From G965220825 sp965220825 (GTDB lineage: Bacteria; Pseudomonadota; Alphaproteobacteria; UBA828), in the NCBI GenBank assembly GCA_965220825.1, contig OZ244839.1:248001-312000 (forward strand): DNA of 64,000 nucleotides. Direction: 5' to 3'. The translations under genes and the position numbers were made by a program. Each line of letters begins with the position of its first letter. Position 1 is the first letter of the stretch. The notes beneath the pieces are model-generated. The model was not told where the DNA came from and searched no databases. It worked only from the letters and a program-made list of their open reading frames with translations. This document shows, piece by piece, positions 8,425 to 16,910 of the stretch.

Positions 8425-8988
8425 GTGCAGGCGTCGCTCGAAAGCTGCCCCGCTTTGGTACTGAACGCCGATTACAGGCCGCTTTCCTACTTTCCGCTCT
8501 CGCTGTGGTCCTGGCAGCACGCGGTCAAGGCGACGTTTCTCGACCGTGTCAGCATCCTGTCGGAATATGAGCGTACGATCCGTTCCCCGAGCTGGGAGAT
8601 GCGGCTTCCCAGCGTGATCGCGCTGAAACAGTATGTGCCGCTTGCGGGGCGTCCGGCGTTCACGCGTTTCAACGTCTTCCTGCGGGACAGGTTTGTCTGC
8701 CAGTATTGCGACGGGCGGTTTCCGGTGGAGGATCTCACCTTCGACCATGTAGTGCCGCGCTCCCGAGGCGGGCGCACCACCTGGGAAAATGTCGTCACCG
8801 CGTGCAGTGCCTGCAACCTCCTGAAGGGAAATCGGCTGCCGACCGAAAGCCGCATGCTGCCGCGGCGCATCCCCCGGCGACCCAGCGCCCACACGCTGCA
8901 TGACGCGGGACGGGGCTTCCCGCCGCGTTATCTGCACGAAAGCTGGCGCGACTATCTCTATTGGGATTCCGAGCTGGAGCCCGACTGA
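8425..8988 (+). CDS. HNH endonuclease
   Basis: A 187-aa protein with a zinc-bound HNH domain. CQYC at about residues 92-95 and CSACN at about 126-130 form the zinc ribbon. FDHVVPRSRGGRTTWEN between them contains the catalytic His and Asn. The N-terminal VLNADYRPLSYFPLSLWSW is typical of the standalone housekeeping HNH proteins widespread in alphaproteobacteria, not of a homing or phage nuclease. GTG 8425 is preferred because ggaggagg at 8409-8416 sits 8 nt upstream; GTG 8407 would place the start before that site. The biological role is unknown. It is followed closely by the DAO gene. Confidence 0.9.
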   Translation: MQASLESCPALVLNADYRPLSYFPLSLWSWQHAVKATFLDRVSILSEYERTIRSPSWEMRLPSVIALKQYVPLAGRPAFTRFNVFLRDRFVCQYCDGRFPVEDLTFDHVVPRSRGGRTTWENVVTACSACNLLKGNRLPTESRMLPRRIPRRPSAHTLHDAGRGFPPRYLHESWRDYLYWDSELEPD

Positions 8989-9034
8989 TAGGATCATGGC
9001 CGCGTCCGCGCGTGCCAAGGGGGGCGAGACGGAG

Positions 9035-10228
9035 ATGACGAAAGGCCCGCTTCTTGCGCGCGCCGATATCGTGGTAATCGGCGCCGGCATCATGGGAGCG
9101 AGCATCGCCTTCCAGCTCGCGCGAAACGACGGATGCAAAGTCGCGGTGATCGACGAGCGGCCCCCCGTGGGCGGCATGTCGGGGCGCACCTTCGGTCAGA
9201 TACGCCAGCACTACTCCAATGCGCTGATGGTGCGGATGGCGCTCCGGGGCTTCGACGTGCTGCGCAACTGGGCCGAGGAAGTCGGCGTCGGCGATCCCGG
9301 CTATGTGCGGCTCGGCTACATGCTGCTGGTGGTGGAAGCTCAGCTCGAGGCCTGCAAGCGCAATGTGGCATTGGGCCGAAGCCTCGGCGTGGATACGCGG
9401 TTTGCGAGCCCCGACGAGATCGGGGCGCTGGAGCCCGCGCTGGTCACGGAAGACCTTGCGGGGGGCGCCTACGAGCCCGACGGCGGTTATATCGATGTGA
9501 CCCGCATGGTGCTGAGCTGGCTCGGGGCGGCCCAGGCTGCCGGCGCGGCGCTCCATTTCGGGGAGCGCGCCGACGCCATCCTGACGGAGCGCGGGCGAAT
9601 CACCGGCGTGCGCACGCCCGCGGGGCGGATCGAGGCGCCGGTCGTCGTTCTGGCAGCCGGCGCCTGGAGCCGGGACCTGCTCGACCCCCTCGGCGTCCAG
9701 GCCCCCATCGAGCGACGACGTCTCGACATGGCCTATCTGAAGCAGGCGCCGGGCCGGACCCAGATCCGCGCCTGCATCACCGACGGCAACTCCAATATCG
9801 TCGTGCGCCCGGACTTCGGGCCCTATCTGCTGGCAGTCGCCTATCCGCCGGTCATGCCCGAGGTGGAGGATCCGGCCGGGCCTGCGCCACGGTCGGACGA
9901 GGCCGCCCACCGCGCGCGCCTCGACAAGGCGTTTGCCGAGCGCATGCCGGGCTGCGTCGGCGCGGAGGTGGTGCGCACGGTGAGCGGGGCCTACGACATC
10001 ACGCCCGATTTTCACCCGCTCCTCGGCTGGGCGGAGGAGGTCGAAGGGCTCTATCTCGCCGCCGGCTTTTCGGGCCATGGGTTGAAGCTCTCGCCGGCGG
10101 TCGGCGAATGTGTCGCCGCCGCGGTCCTCGGCAGGGAACCGCCCTTCGACATAAATCCGTTGCGACTTTCCCGCTTCGCCGACGGTGAGCCCATGTATCT
10201 GGCATACGGGCCGTCGGCGCGCGCGTGA
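9035..10228 (+). CDS. FAD-dependent DAO-family oxidoreductase
   Basis: A 397-aa D-amino-acid-oxidase/sarcosine-oxidase-type flavoprotein. The FAD dinucleotide site ADIVVIGAGIMGASIAFQLA starts near residue 10. The middle carries GGAYEPDGGYIDVTRM, and the C-terminal GFSGHGLKLSPAVGE is the FAD-binding closing motif. It should oxidise the C-N bond of an N-methyl or D-amino acid. ATG 9035 is preferred over ATG 8996 because aagggggg at 9018-9025 fits it and the family begins close to the GxGxxG. It is followed by cupin and RidA genes. RidA-like proteins remove reactive imine/enamine intermediates, which fits an amine-oxidising enzyme. Confidence 0.88.
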   Translation: MTKGPLLARADIVVIGAGIMGASIAFQLARNDGCKVAVIDERPPVGGMSGRTFGQIRQHYSNALMVRMALRGFDVLRNWAEEVGVGDPGYVRLGYMLLVVEAQLEACKRNVALGRSLGVDTRFASPDEIGALEPALVTEDLAGGAYEPDGGYIDVTRMVLSWLGAAQAAGAALHFGERADAILTERGRITGVRTPAGRIEAPVVVLAAGAWSRDLLDPLGVQAPIERRRLDMAYLKQAPGRTQIRACITDGNSNIVVRPDFGPYLLAVAYPPVMPEVEDPAGPAPRSDEAAHRARLDKAFAERMPGCVGAEVVRTVSGAYDITPDFHPLLGWAEEVEGLYLAAGFSGHGLKLSPAVGECVAAAVLGREPPFDINPLRLSRFADGEPMYLAYGPSARA

Positions 10229-10289
10229 CGGGCCGTTGACGGCATATCCCGCGGCATTCAGCATTGGGAGGCAGCACAGCGGGGGCGCC

Positions 10290-10688
10290 ATGAAAAAGAT
10301 CGAGCCGGTCATCGTCGACCAGTCGGCTCATCCGTGGGAGGGTTGGGAGGATAGCGACCTTGCCGCGCGGAGCGCGATCCGCTGGAAACTGCTGATTTCG
10401 GGCGAGCGCACGCCGAGCTGCGGCCTCGTCACCGGCATCGCCGAGATCCCGCCGGGGCAGAAGCTGCTGCTGCACCGTCACGAGCCCCACGAGACCTACT
10501 ATGTGGTGGCCGGGGCGGGGCGCATGTATCTCGGGGGCCGCGCGGAGGAGATCGGCCCCGGATGCGCGGTCTATATCCCTGCGCACGCGCAGCACGCTGT
10601 GGAATGCGTGGGCGAGGAGCCGCTGGTCTTCGTCTTTTCCTTCGCGTGGGACCGCTTCGACCAGGTCCGATACCATTTCGACGAGTAG
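10290..10688 (+). CDS. Single-domain cupin
   Basis: A 132-aa small beta-barrel protein. The metal-binding pattern is clear: HRHEPHETYYVVAGAG near residue 60 gives His, His and Glu/His ligands, and the second motif PGCAVYIPAHAQHAVE gives the last His. Cupins of this size act as isomerases, dioxygenases or small-ligand binding proteins, and the exact activity is not readable. The start at ATG 10290 follows gggggcgcc; the longer frame from 10185 is antisense to nothing but adds no conserved sequence. Gene order DAO-cupin-RidA on one strand suggests a shared catabolic role. Confidence 0.85.
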   Translation: MKKIEPVIVDQSAHPWEGWEDSDLAARSAIRWKLLISGERTPSCGLVTGIAEIPPGQKLLLHRHEPHETYYVVAGAGRMYLGGRAEEIGPGCAVYIPAHAQHAVECVGEEPLVFVFSFAWDRFDQVRYHFDE

Positions 10689-10715
10689 CGCACGCCGCAT
10701 CAGGGGGGCCGTCCG

Positions 10716-11246
10716 ATGAGTGTCGAAGCGAAGATCGAGGCGCTGGGCCTCGTCGTGCCTGCCATCGAGGAGAGCTATGGCAGCAATCCCTCGGGTGCCA
10801 AATATGTCTCCCATCATGCGGTGGGGCCGGTGCTCTATCTGTCCGGCTGTACGCCGTCGGAGAACGGCAAGCCCTACCTCCCCGGGCTGCTCGGCGTGGA
10901 CCGCACGGTGGAAGAGGGCTACGCGGCGGCGCGCCAGTGCATGCTCTGCTATCTCGGCCTCATGAAATACGCGCTCGGCGATCTGGACCGCGTGAAGCGC
11001 GTGCTTCACCTGGTGGGTTATGTGAACTCCGGGCCGGACTTCGCCGATCAGCCACGGGTGATCAACGGCGCCGTAGACCTGCTGGTGGAGCTTTTCGGGC
11101 CGCGCGCGATGCCGACGCGCGCCGCCATCGGCTGCCGGGGGCTTGCCGTCAACCATTCCGTGGAACTGATTGCGACCGTCGAATTCGATGGTGGCGAGGT
11201 CGCCCCGCCGCTCGCCCGCGATGGAACCATCCTGGCGCTGGATTAG
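10716..11246 (+). CDS. RidA/YjgF-family protein
   Basis: A 176-aa member of the RidA superfamily, longer than canonical RidA (about 130 aa) and therefore of a subgroup. Recognisable elements are GPVLYLSGCTPS near residue 47, the segment LGDLDRVKRVLHLVGYVNS, and the end AAIGCRGLAVNHSVELIATVEFDG, where Arg and Glu of the deaminase pocket would lie. RidA proteins hydrolyse reactive imines produced by PLP enzymes or amine oxidases. Here the flavin oxidase upstream is the likely source. The ATG at 10716 is preceded by aggggggcc. It is the last gene before the tRNA. Confidence 0.87.
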   Translation: MSVEAKIEALGLVVPAIEESYGSNPSGAKYVSHHAVGPVLYLSGCTPSENGKPYLPGLLGVDRTVEEGYAAARQCMLCYLGLMKYALGDLDRVKRVLHLVGYVNSGPDFADQPRVINGAVDLLVELFGPRAMPTRAAIGCRGLAVNHSVELIATVEFDGGEVAPPLARDGTILALD

Positions 11247-11282
11247 GGCTTGGAGCCGGCACGGGGGACCGCGCATGGGGAG

Positions 11283-11359
<77 letters not shown>

Positions 11360-11473
11360 GCTTCCGGGACCATACGCCACGCCGCCCCCGGGCGGCAACG
11401 GCCTTTGCTCCGGGCCCGTTCGGCCTCCGGCCCATCGGGCGCAGCGCCCGGTCTTTCGGGATGTAGGCGCGCG

Positions 11474-12118
11474 ATGCCACGCTGGGCGAGCGGGCAGCGT
11501 GGGCTGCCGGGCTGGTGGGACGAAGCGCGTGCGGCGCTTTCGGCCGCCGACCCCGTCATGGCGGGGCTCTGCGAACGCTATGGCGGCGAGGGGCTGGTGG
11601 GGCAGGGGGACGGCTTCCTCACCCTCATGCGCTCCGTCGTGGCGCAGCAGATTTCGGTCCGTGCGGCCGACAGCATCTGGGCGCGCGTCGAGGCGTGTGT
11701 CGGGCAGGTCACGCCCGACTCCGTTGTCGCGCAGTCGGAAGAGGCGCTGCGTGGCGCCGGGCTCACCCGGCAGAAGGCCCGTTACGTCCGGGATATCGCG
11801 GCGGCGGCCCTCGCGGGGCGGCTTTCCGCCGAGCGCTGGACGGATGAGGCCGACGAGGCGGTGATCGAGGACCTGCTGGCGCTCCGAGGGGTCGGGCGCT
11901 GGACCGCCGAGATGTTTCTCATCTTCCACCTCCAGCGGCCCGACGTACTGCCGCTTGGCGATGTGGGCGTGCGCCGCGCCATGGAAAGGCACTATGGCGG
12001 CGACGGCGCCATGACCGCCGACGAGATCGAGCGCCGCGGAGAGCCCTGGCGCCCCTGGCGCACCCTCGCCACCTGGCATCTCTGGCGCAGCCTCGATCCA
12101 TTGCCGGTGGCTTACTGA
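11474..12118 (+). CDS. DNA-3-methyladenine glycosylase (HhH-GPD, AlkA-like)
   Basis: A 214-aa base-excision repair enzyme that removes alkylated purines. The helix-hairpin-helix is LRGVGRWTAEMFL at about residues 136-148, followed by the catalytic Asp in LPLGDVGVRRAM near residue 160. The first half contains the LMRSVVAQQISVRAADSIW helix typical of the AlkA/MAG superfamily. It is shorter than E. coli AlkA because the N-terminal TBP-like domain is missing, as in many alphaproteobacterial homologues. Start ATG 11474 begins a product matching the family; the longer open frame upstream crosses the tRNA and is not credible. Confidence 0.92.
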   Translation: MPRWASGQRGLPGWWDEARAALSAADPVMAGLCERYGGEGLVGQGDGFLTLMRSVVAQQISVRAADSIWARVEACVGQVTPDSVVAQSEEALRGAGLTRQKARYVRDIAAAALAGRLSAERWTDEADEAVIEDLLALRGVGRWTAEMFLIFHLQRPDVLPLGDVGVRRAMERHYGGDGAMTADEIERRGEPWRPWRTLATWHLWRSLDPLPVAY

Positions 12119-12213
12119 GCGCACCGCTCCCGGCTTGGCCGTGCGCCGGATCCGAATCCCGCGCCTTTGGCCCCGATCGATGGACCGCGCGCGGGCGAGA
12201 GACGGGCAGGGTG

Positions 12214-12945
12214 CTATCCGGGGATGGGCTCGATCAGGGGGGCGGGGCCGCCGGCTTCGGCGCGCCACTGGTCGACGAGCTGCATGCCGGCGGCTTTCTC
12301 TTCCGCGGACATTTCCTTGACCACCGCTTCGAGGGCGCTGAGTGCGGTGCCGATGCCGTGGCGGGCCGCGAGGGAAAGCCAGAGGAACGCCTGTACGCGG
12401 TCCTTCTTCACGCCGTCGCCGGTTACATACATATGGCCGAGCCGCGCCTGGGAGGGGTAATGGCCAGTCTCGGCCGCCTTGCGGTACCAGCGGGCGGCGC
12501 GCGCGCGGTCGCGCTTTACGCCGTTACCCTCGCTGTAGAGCACGCCCAGGTTGAAACACGCGTTGGCGTCCCCCCGGCGGGCGCCGCGGCGCATCCAGCG
12601 CACGGCTTCGGCCACGTCCTTGCCGACACCGGTTCCCATGGCATACATGGCGCCCACATTGCTCTGCGCCGGCGCGTTGCCCCCTTCGGCGGACTTGAGA
12701 TACCAGCGAAAGGCCTCCGCGGGATTCGCATCCACGCCGTCGCCATTGGCGTGGAGCGAGCCGATCCAGGCCTGGGCCTCGGCGTTGCCGGCTTCGGCGA
12801 GCGGCAGCCATACCGCCCGTGCGCCGGCGAAATCGCGCGCCATATAGGCACGCCGCCCCTCCTCGAGCCGGGCGTCGTCGGCCTTCGCCCGCCCTGCGCC
12901 GCCCTTGGCGTCAGGGCGAGGTCCGCGCGCTTTTCTTGTAGACAT
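12214..12945 (-). CDS. Sel1-repeat protein
   Basis: A 243-aa protein with at least four Sel1-like repeats of 36 residues between about residues 50 and 200. Each shows the AQxxLGxxYxxGxGVxxDxxxAxxWYxxAAExG pattern, for example AQSNVGAMYAMGTGVGKD. The N-terminus is short, Lys/Arg-rich and lacks a convincing signal peptide, so the protein is probably cytoplasmic. Sel1 repeats are protein-binding solenoids. Its start overlaps the end of the 101-aa gene upstream by 35 nt, so it is probably translated by coupling as the last gene of the long minus-strand amide operon. A functional link to amide use is inference only. Confidence 0.88.
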   Translation of the reverse strand: MSTRKARGPRPDAKGGAGRAKADDARLEEGRRAYMARDFAGARAVWLPLAEAGNAEAQAWIGSLHANGDGVDANPAEAFRWYLKSAEGGNAPAQSNVGAMYAMGTGVGKDVAEAVRWMRRGARRGDANACFNLGVLYSEGNGVKRDRARAARWYRKAAETGHYPSQARLGHMYVTGDGVKKDRVQAFLWLSLAARHGIGTALSALEAVVKEMSAEEKAAGMQLVDQWRAEAGGPAPLIEPIPG

Positions 12946-13216
12946 AGACGCAGTCGGTGTCTTCGTCGCCTTCGAGAACGGGCACGCCGTCGGCCTGGAG
13001 GCGGGTCAGGAAATAGTCCTGCACCGTGCGCGCCGCCTGGAAGGTGAGCGCCTGCTTGTAGAGCCAGGGATCGGCCGTCTCGTCCACCCCGTGGGTCTCG
13101 GCCAGCATCTTCTTCGGATCCGCCGCGATCCCCACATAATACTCGCTGAAATCCCCGCCGAATTCCTTCATATAGGCAAGAATTTCATATTTGATCTGCT
13201 GCACGCTGAAGACCAT
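12911..13216 (-). CDS. Conserved-looking 101-aa protein of unknown function
   Basis: I do not recognise this family. The product is soluble and mixed alpha/beta. The beginning VQQIKYEILAYMKEFGGDFSEYYVGI and the end DTDCVYVYKK look like genuine folded protein, and codon usage is normal for the window. It starts 9 nt downstream of the Rieske-like gene and overlaps the Sel1 gene by 35 nt, so it is translationally tied to both. A possible reading is a small accessory factor for the atypical Rieske-like protein or the amidase, but there is no direct support. Confidence 0.7.
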   Translation of the reverse strand: MVFSVQQIKYEILAYMKEFGGDFSEYYVGIAADPKKMLAETHGVDETADPWLYKQALTFQAARTVQDYFLTRLQADGVPVLEGDEDTDCVYVYKKSARTSP

Positions 13217-13225
13217 CGGGCTCCG

Positions 13226-14338
13226 TCAGCGCATGGTGGCGGTATAGAGCGGTCCCGCCTCGTTATAGGTGCGCTTCTCCAGCACTTGCGCGATCACATA
13301 GGCCTGGAGGGCGTGCGCAGCGTGGTCTTCCTCCAATGGCAGGTCGTCCAGACTGGTCTCGGGAAGCGACGGTGTGCCGAAGCGGGCGAGTCCCGCCTGT
13401 CTCTCTTCGGCCGCATCGCCCGCATCGTCGAGCGCCTGCCGCCAAGCTTCGATGACGTTGCGTGCGAGCGGCGCGGAGCAATCGATGCGGATTCGCGCAA
13501 GCGTCCGGTCGAGGGCGGTGGGCTGGAGCACGATGCTGGTCGTGGAATGGGCGGTGCGCGACAGAATCAGATTGGGAAAGAGCCAGAAGAGGGTCGCGCG
13601 CTCACCGGCCGGGTCGGCATCGACCGGAAGCAGGAGCGCGCCTTCGCGACGGTCGCCTGCGCAGGTGCCTGCGAGTCGGCGAACCAGTGCCGCGCCAAAG
13701 AGCTTCCAATTGCCGGGATATTCCGTCTGGAACGCGTGCGAGTCCCCGCCGGGCTCGTTCGTGAGAGCAAGTGCTTCGCCAATGTCGCCGAGACAATCCT
13801 CAAGCGCGTCTGCGTCGGTGTCGAGATTGACGAAGAGCAGCGGCCCCCAGACATCAACCTTTACCGGTAGCAGGCGCTCGGGCCGGAAGCCCAGATATTG
13901 CCGCATCTCCGGGGTGTTGTCCCCGAGCATGTCCGCCGGGATCGCCTCTCGGTCCCGGCTGTAGCCGCAGGACGTGAAGGAGCATTTGGTCTTTTGGCCG
14001 GTCTGGCACTGCGCGGGAATGAAGCGGCAGCCGCCGTGCTGGGCGAGGTTGAAGCGGCCTGTGAAGCCTTTCGCCTCTCGCTGCACATGGACGCCGTGAT
14101 CGCCCACCGTATAGGGCAGGAGGTCGCCTTCCTGGGGAATCTCGCGGTGGGAGCCGATGCAGACCCAGCTTCTGGTCCAGATCGCCTCGTCCTCCAGATC
14201 CGCGAAGACGACCGAGCGGAATGCAAGCGGCGTAAGGATGCGCGCCGTGCCGAAGCGTCCGCGCGAGGGCGCATAGAGAGCGGGGTCGCGAAAGTCGACC
14301 CCGTTCTCCACATAGCCGAGCTCCGGATGGGCAATCAT
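13226..14338 (-). CDS. Degenerate Rieske-type oxygenase alpha-subunit-like protein
   Basis: A 370-aa protein with the layout of ring-hydroxylating oxygenase alpha subunits: IWTRSWVCIGSHREIPQEGD, then the Rieske region, then VDVWGPLLFVNLD and NWKL. The cofactor sites are altered. Where CxHR is expected there is A99-Q-H101-G. Where CxxHGW is expected there is C119-S-F-T122. The mononuclear-iron helix after NWKL reads FGAALVRRLAGT and lacks the usual Glu/His/His ligands. Extra cysteines at 104, 111 and 124 cluster with C119. It therefore probably does not work as a standard oxygenase. It lies 84 nt after the dimethylformamidase-type gene and just before the 101-aa gene, in the same operon. It may be structural, regulatory, or bind a different metal. 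Confidence 0.75.
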   Translation of the reverse strand: MIAHPELGYVENGVDFRDPALYAPSRGRFGTARILTPLAFRSVVFADLEDEAIWTRSWVCIGSHREIPQEGDLLPYTVGDHGVHVQREAKGFTGRFNLAQHGGCRFIPAQCQTGQKTKCSFTSCGYSRDREAIPADMLGDNTPEMRQYLGFRPERLLPVKVDVWGPLLFVNLDTDADALEDCLGDIGEALALTNEPGGDSHAFQTEYPGNWKLFGAALVRRLAGTCAGDRREGALLLPVDADPAGERATLFWLFPNLILSRTAHSTTSIVLQPTALDRTLARIRIDCSAPLARNVIEAWRQALDDAGDAAEERQAGLARFGTPSLPETSLDDLPLEEDHAAHALQAYVIAQVLEKRTYNEAGPLYTATMR

Positions 14339-14357
14339 CGCGGCCCTCCCCGGGCAC

Positions 14358-14391
14358 GCCCCGCCGGCGCCGGTCGTCGGGCGGGCGGGGC
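14358..14391 (-). other. GC hairpin between amidase and Rieske-like genes
   Basis: GCCCCGCC at 14358-14365 pairs with GGCGGGGC at 14384-14391 around an 18-nt loop. There is no T-tract on either side, so it is more likely an mRNA-processing or stabilising element inside the operon than an intrinsic terminator. Confidence 0.4.
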
Positions 14392-14422
14392 GGCCGGTCG
14401 TACGGCGCTTCTCCGCCCGGCG

Positions 14423-16828
14423 CTACTTCCGCTGCTTGTTCATGGGCGGGTCGTAGTCCGCCCGTCCCCGGTGCTGGGTCGCCTCCGCTGGCGCCGGGGG
14501 CAACGGCCCGTCCTGGGAGAAGCGGTCGACCACGTTCTTTACCAGCCGCGAGATGTTGTTCCGCTCCGGGTCGCCTTCGTTCCACGGCAGGGAGCCGCAG
14601 AACGCGATGGAACTGAAGGCGAAACAAGCGCCGCCGTTGGGCGTCTCGTGATAGGCGATGTCCGAGCGCACACGCGGATGCTGGGTACCGTCGAGCCCCT
14701 GCTGATTGAAGCCGAAGTCTTCCATCACCAGCAGGTAGGCCTCTGTGTGGCGGCCCGCCGAGGTGGCCACCAGCAGCGTGTGCGGGGGTGAGCCCAGCAT
14801 GGTGTCCACGATGTCGAGTTCGGTGCCCGCCGCGCCGCCGCCGACGAGGCCGAAGTTCCCGATCTTCTCGTCGTAGCCGATGCCCTCGAAGGCCCAGGAG
14901 ACCCGCGGGTCGTTGCTCTCCGGCGTCCGCGAATAGTAGCTCGAAATATCGAACCCTTCCGAAGACATGCCGGTGCCGGCGACGGAGTGCAGATAGCGCC
15001 CGCGATAGCGCCACATGCCTCCCAGTTCGCCGGTGGACTGGTGGTAGTACTCGCCCGGATCCGCCCGCCAGGTCCGAATACCGGATTCGCAGCGCCGCAT
15101 CTCCGTGATGATGCCGCGCCCCAGATGGTCGTAGGCCGGATGGTAGGAGTGGATCCAGTAGAAGCCGTCCGCCCCCATATACATGAAGCGTCCGCCCCGC
15201 TGCGTATAGTCGTGGATTGCGTCGAGCTGCGGGCCGGAATTGTGCTCCGGGTGCGAACCGGTGATCACCACATTGTAGTTCTCGAGCCGCGCGAGGCCGT
15301 CATAGTTCACGTCCTCGTCGGTAATGACGTCGTACTCATAGCCCAGCTGATTGAGCCAGTAGATCAGGTGCAGGTCCGCCGGATACTGCCACGGGGCCTG
15401 CATGAGGAAGTGGTCATATTTCGGCCGGATGCTGAGAATCGGGCGCAATCGGGACGAAAGGCAGAGGCCGCTGCCGTCGGTATGGGTGTCGTAGATGGAG
15501 CCGCCATATTCCCGATGCTCGGCCAGGAACATGTTCTGGTGCTGCATGATGGGCACGCGGTAGACCAGAAGCTCCGCCCCGCCCGCATTGTTGGCGAGGT
15601 GCTCGTTGGCGTAGGCCATGTAGCTGATGGTCGGCATCATGACTGCGATCTTCGCCTGTTCCTCGCCGGGGCGGGGCACCACGAAGAAGGGAATGTAGTC
15701 CTCGTCGCCGTCGTCGGTGGTGAGCTTCACGCAGTAGGAATCGCTCTCATAGCCTTCGGGCACGGTCCACTCGAAGTCCACCTCCCAGCGCGCATCGTCC
15801 ACATCGTCGTCGTGGAAGTGGATGGCGCCATATTCGTGTGCGGCGTGCTTCCAGTCGAAATTGTTGCCGGAGAAGTTGTGGCCCGTCATGGCGCGGGTGG
15901 GGCAGTTGATCAGTTGCGCGTCCATCACATAGGGCCCGTGGTCCCTGGCGACGATGGTGTTGATGCCGTCGGAGAAGTCCCACGCCGCGACGATGGCTTC
16001 GGAGAGCGCGCCGGTGGGGCCCGAATTGCGGCGCTCGGTGAGCCCGCGCTGGGCGCCGAGCTTCATGGTCTCGATCTCTTCCCGGCTGAGTGCGCGGTTG
16101 CAGATCCGGGGGCTGTCGATCTTGCCGTTATAGTGGCCCGAGATGACGATTCCTGCGGGCACCGAGGAACGGGCCGTCGGATCGGTGCTGTGCGCGCCGG
16201 CATAGCCGGCGATCACCGCGGGGCTCGAATCATGCTCGATCGGCCCCGCCACGTCGGCCGTCGCGGGCTCCACCGCCGGATCGAGGGCGTAGACCACCTG
16301 GGGTTCGTGATAGAGGACAGCCTTGCCCGTGGACGCATCGTAAGACGCGGCGAGGAAGTGCCAGGCATGGTCCCGAAGCGGTGCGTCGGTCGCGATCCGC
16401 GTACCGTTGATCCTGAGTTCGGCGCATCCCTCCTCATTGATGAAGAGGCCGTAGCCCTTGTCCCCATGCCATTTGGTGACGAGGCCCTGGGCGCCGTGCT
16501 TCCAGTATTTCGGGTGGGTCCGGGGTGTGGTTGGCCAGACCCAGCATTGCAGGGTGAAGCTCTCCACGCGGAGCTGGGGGCAATCCTCCACATAGCCGTA
16601 GGAGCCGCTGTGGATGACCTGCCGCTGTCCCTTGTGGGTGCCGTTGAAGGATGCATCCTTCTCGTGCTCGATCAGGCCCGGTCCGCGTGGGTTGGTGTCC
16701 CCGTGGATCATCTTCACGAGCTGCGCGTTGTAGGACTTCGGCCCGTCGCAGTTCACATGGAAGCGAATCGTGTCTCCAGGGTGGACGCCGAACTTGTCCG
16801 CATATCCCGTGAGTCTCATCCAAGCCAT
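14423..16828 (-). CDS. N,N-dimethylformamidase-type large subunit
   Basis: An 801-aa protein matching the dimethylformamidase beta-subunit family. An N-terminal lectin-like region (FTLQCWVWP, HGDKGYGLFINEEGCAELRI, HAWHFLAASYD; about residues 85-170) precedes the catalytic domain, seen as YDHFLMQAPWQYPADLHL, GSHPEHNS, YMGADGFYWI and GEYYHQSTGELGG (about residues 590-605). Known dimethylformamidase carries a mononuclear iron held by two Tyr and one Glu, and the Tyr/Glu-rich tracts here could supply these. It hydrolyses formamides to amine and formate in known members; the exact substrate here is not determined. The ATG is preceded by gaggagat. Neighbours are a small subunit candidate and a urea/amide-type ABC importer. 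Confidence 0.85.
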   Translation of the reverse strand: MAWMRLTGYADKFGVHPGDTIRFHVNCDGPKSYNAQLVKMIHGDTNPRGPGLIEHEKDASFNGTHKGQRQVIHSGSYGYVEDCPQLRVESFTLQCWVWPTTPRTHPKYWKHGAQGLVTKWHGDKGYGLFINEEGCAELRINGTRIATDAPLRDHAWHFLAASYDASTGKAVLYHEPQVVYALDPAVEPATADVAGPIEHDSSPAVIAGYAGAHSTDPTARSSVPAGIVISGHYNGKIDSPRICNRALSREEIETMKLGAQRGLTERRNSGPTGALSEAIVAAWDFSDGINTIVARDHGPYVMDAQLINCPTRAMTGHNFSGNNFDWKHAAHEYGAIHFHDDDVDDARWEVDFEWTVPEGYESDSYCVKLTTDDGDEDYIPFFVVPRPGEEQAKIAVMMPTISYMAYANEHLANNAGGAELLVYRVPIMQHQNMFLAEHREYGGSIYDTHTDGSGLCLSSRLRPILSIRPKYDHFLMQAPWQYPADLHLIYWLNQLGYEYDVITDEDVNYDGLARLENYNVVITGSHPEHNSGPQLDAIHDYTQRGGRFMYMGADGFYWIHSYHPAYDHLGRGIITEMRRCESGIRTWRADPGEYYHQSTGELGGMWRYRGRYLHSVAGTGMSSEGFDISSYYSRTPESNDPRVSWAFEGIGYDEKIGNFGLVGGGAAGTELDIVDTMLGSPPHTLLVATSAGRHTEAYLLVMEDFGFNQQGLDGTQHPRVRSDIAYHETPNGGACFAFSSIAFCGSLPWNEGDPERNNISRLVKNVVDRFSQDGPLPPAPAEATQHRGRADYDPPMNKQRK

Positions 16829-16910
16829 TGGGGTATCTCCTCAAGGGGCAGGCTCAGGCCGGCCGCCCATTCCGATCTTTGCGTTGCGTGTGCGTGAAGG
16901 CTCGCGCGCG

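Noticed and set aside
14358..14391. Intrinsic terminator splitting the amide operon
   Set aside because: The stem has no following T-tract in the direction of transcription, so termination is not supported.
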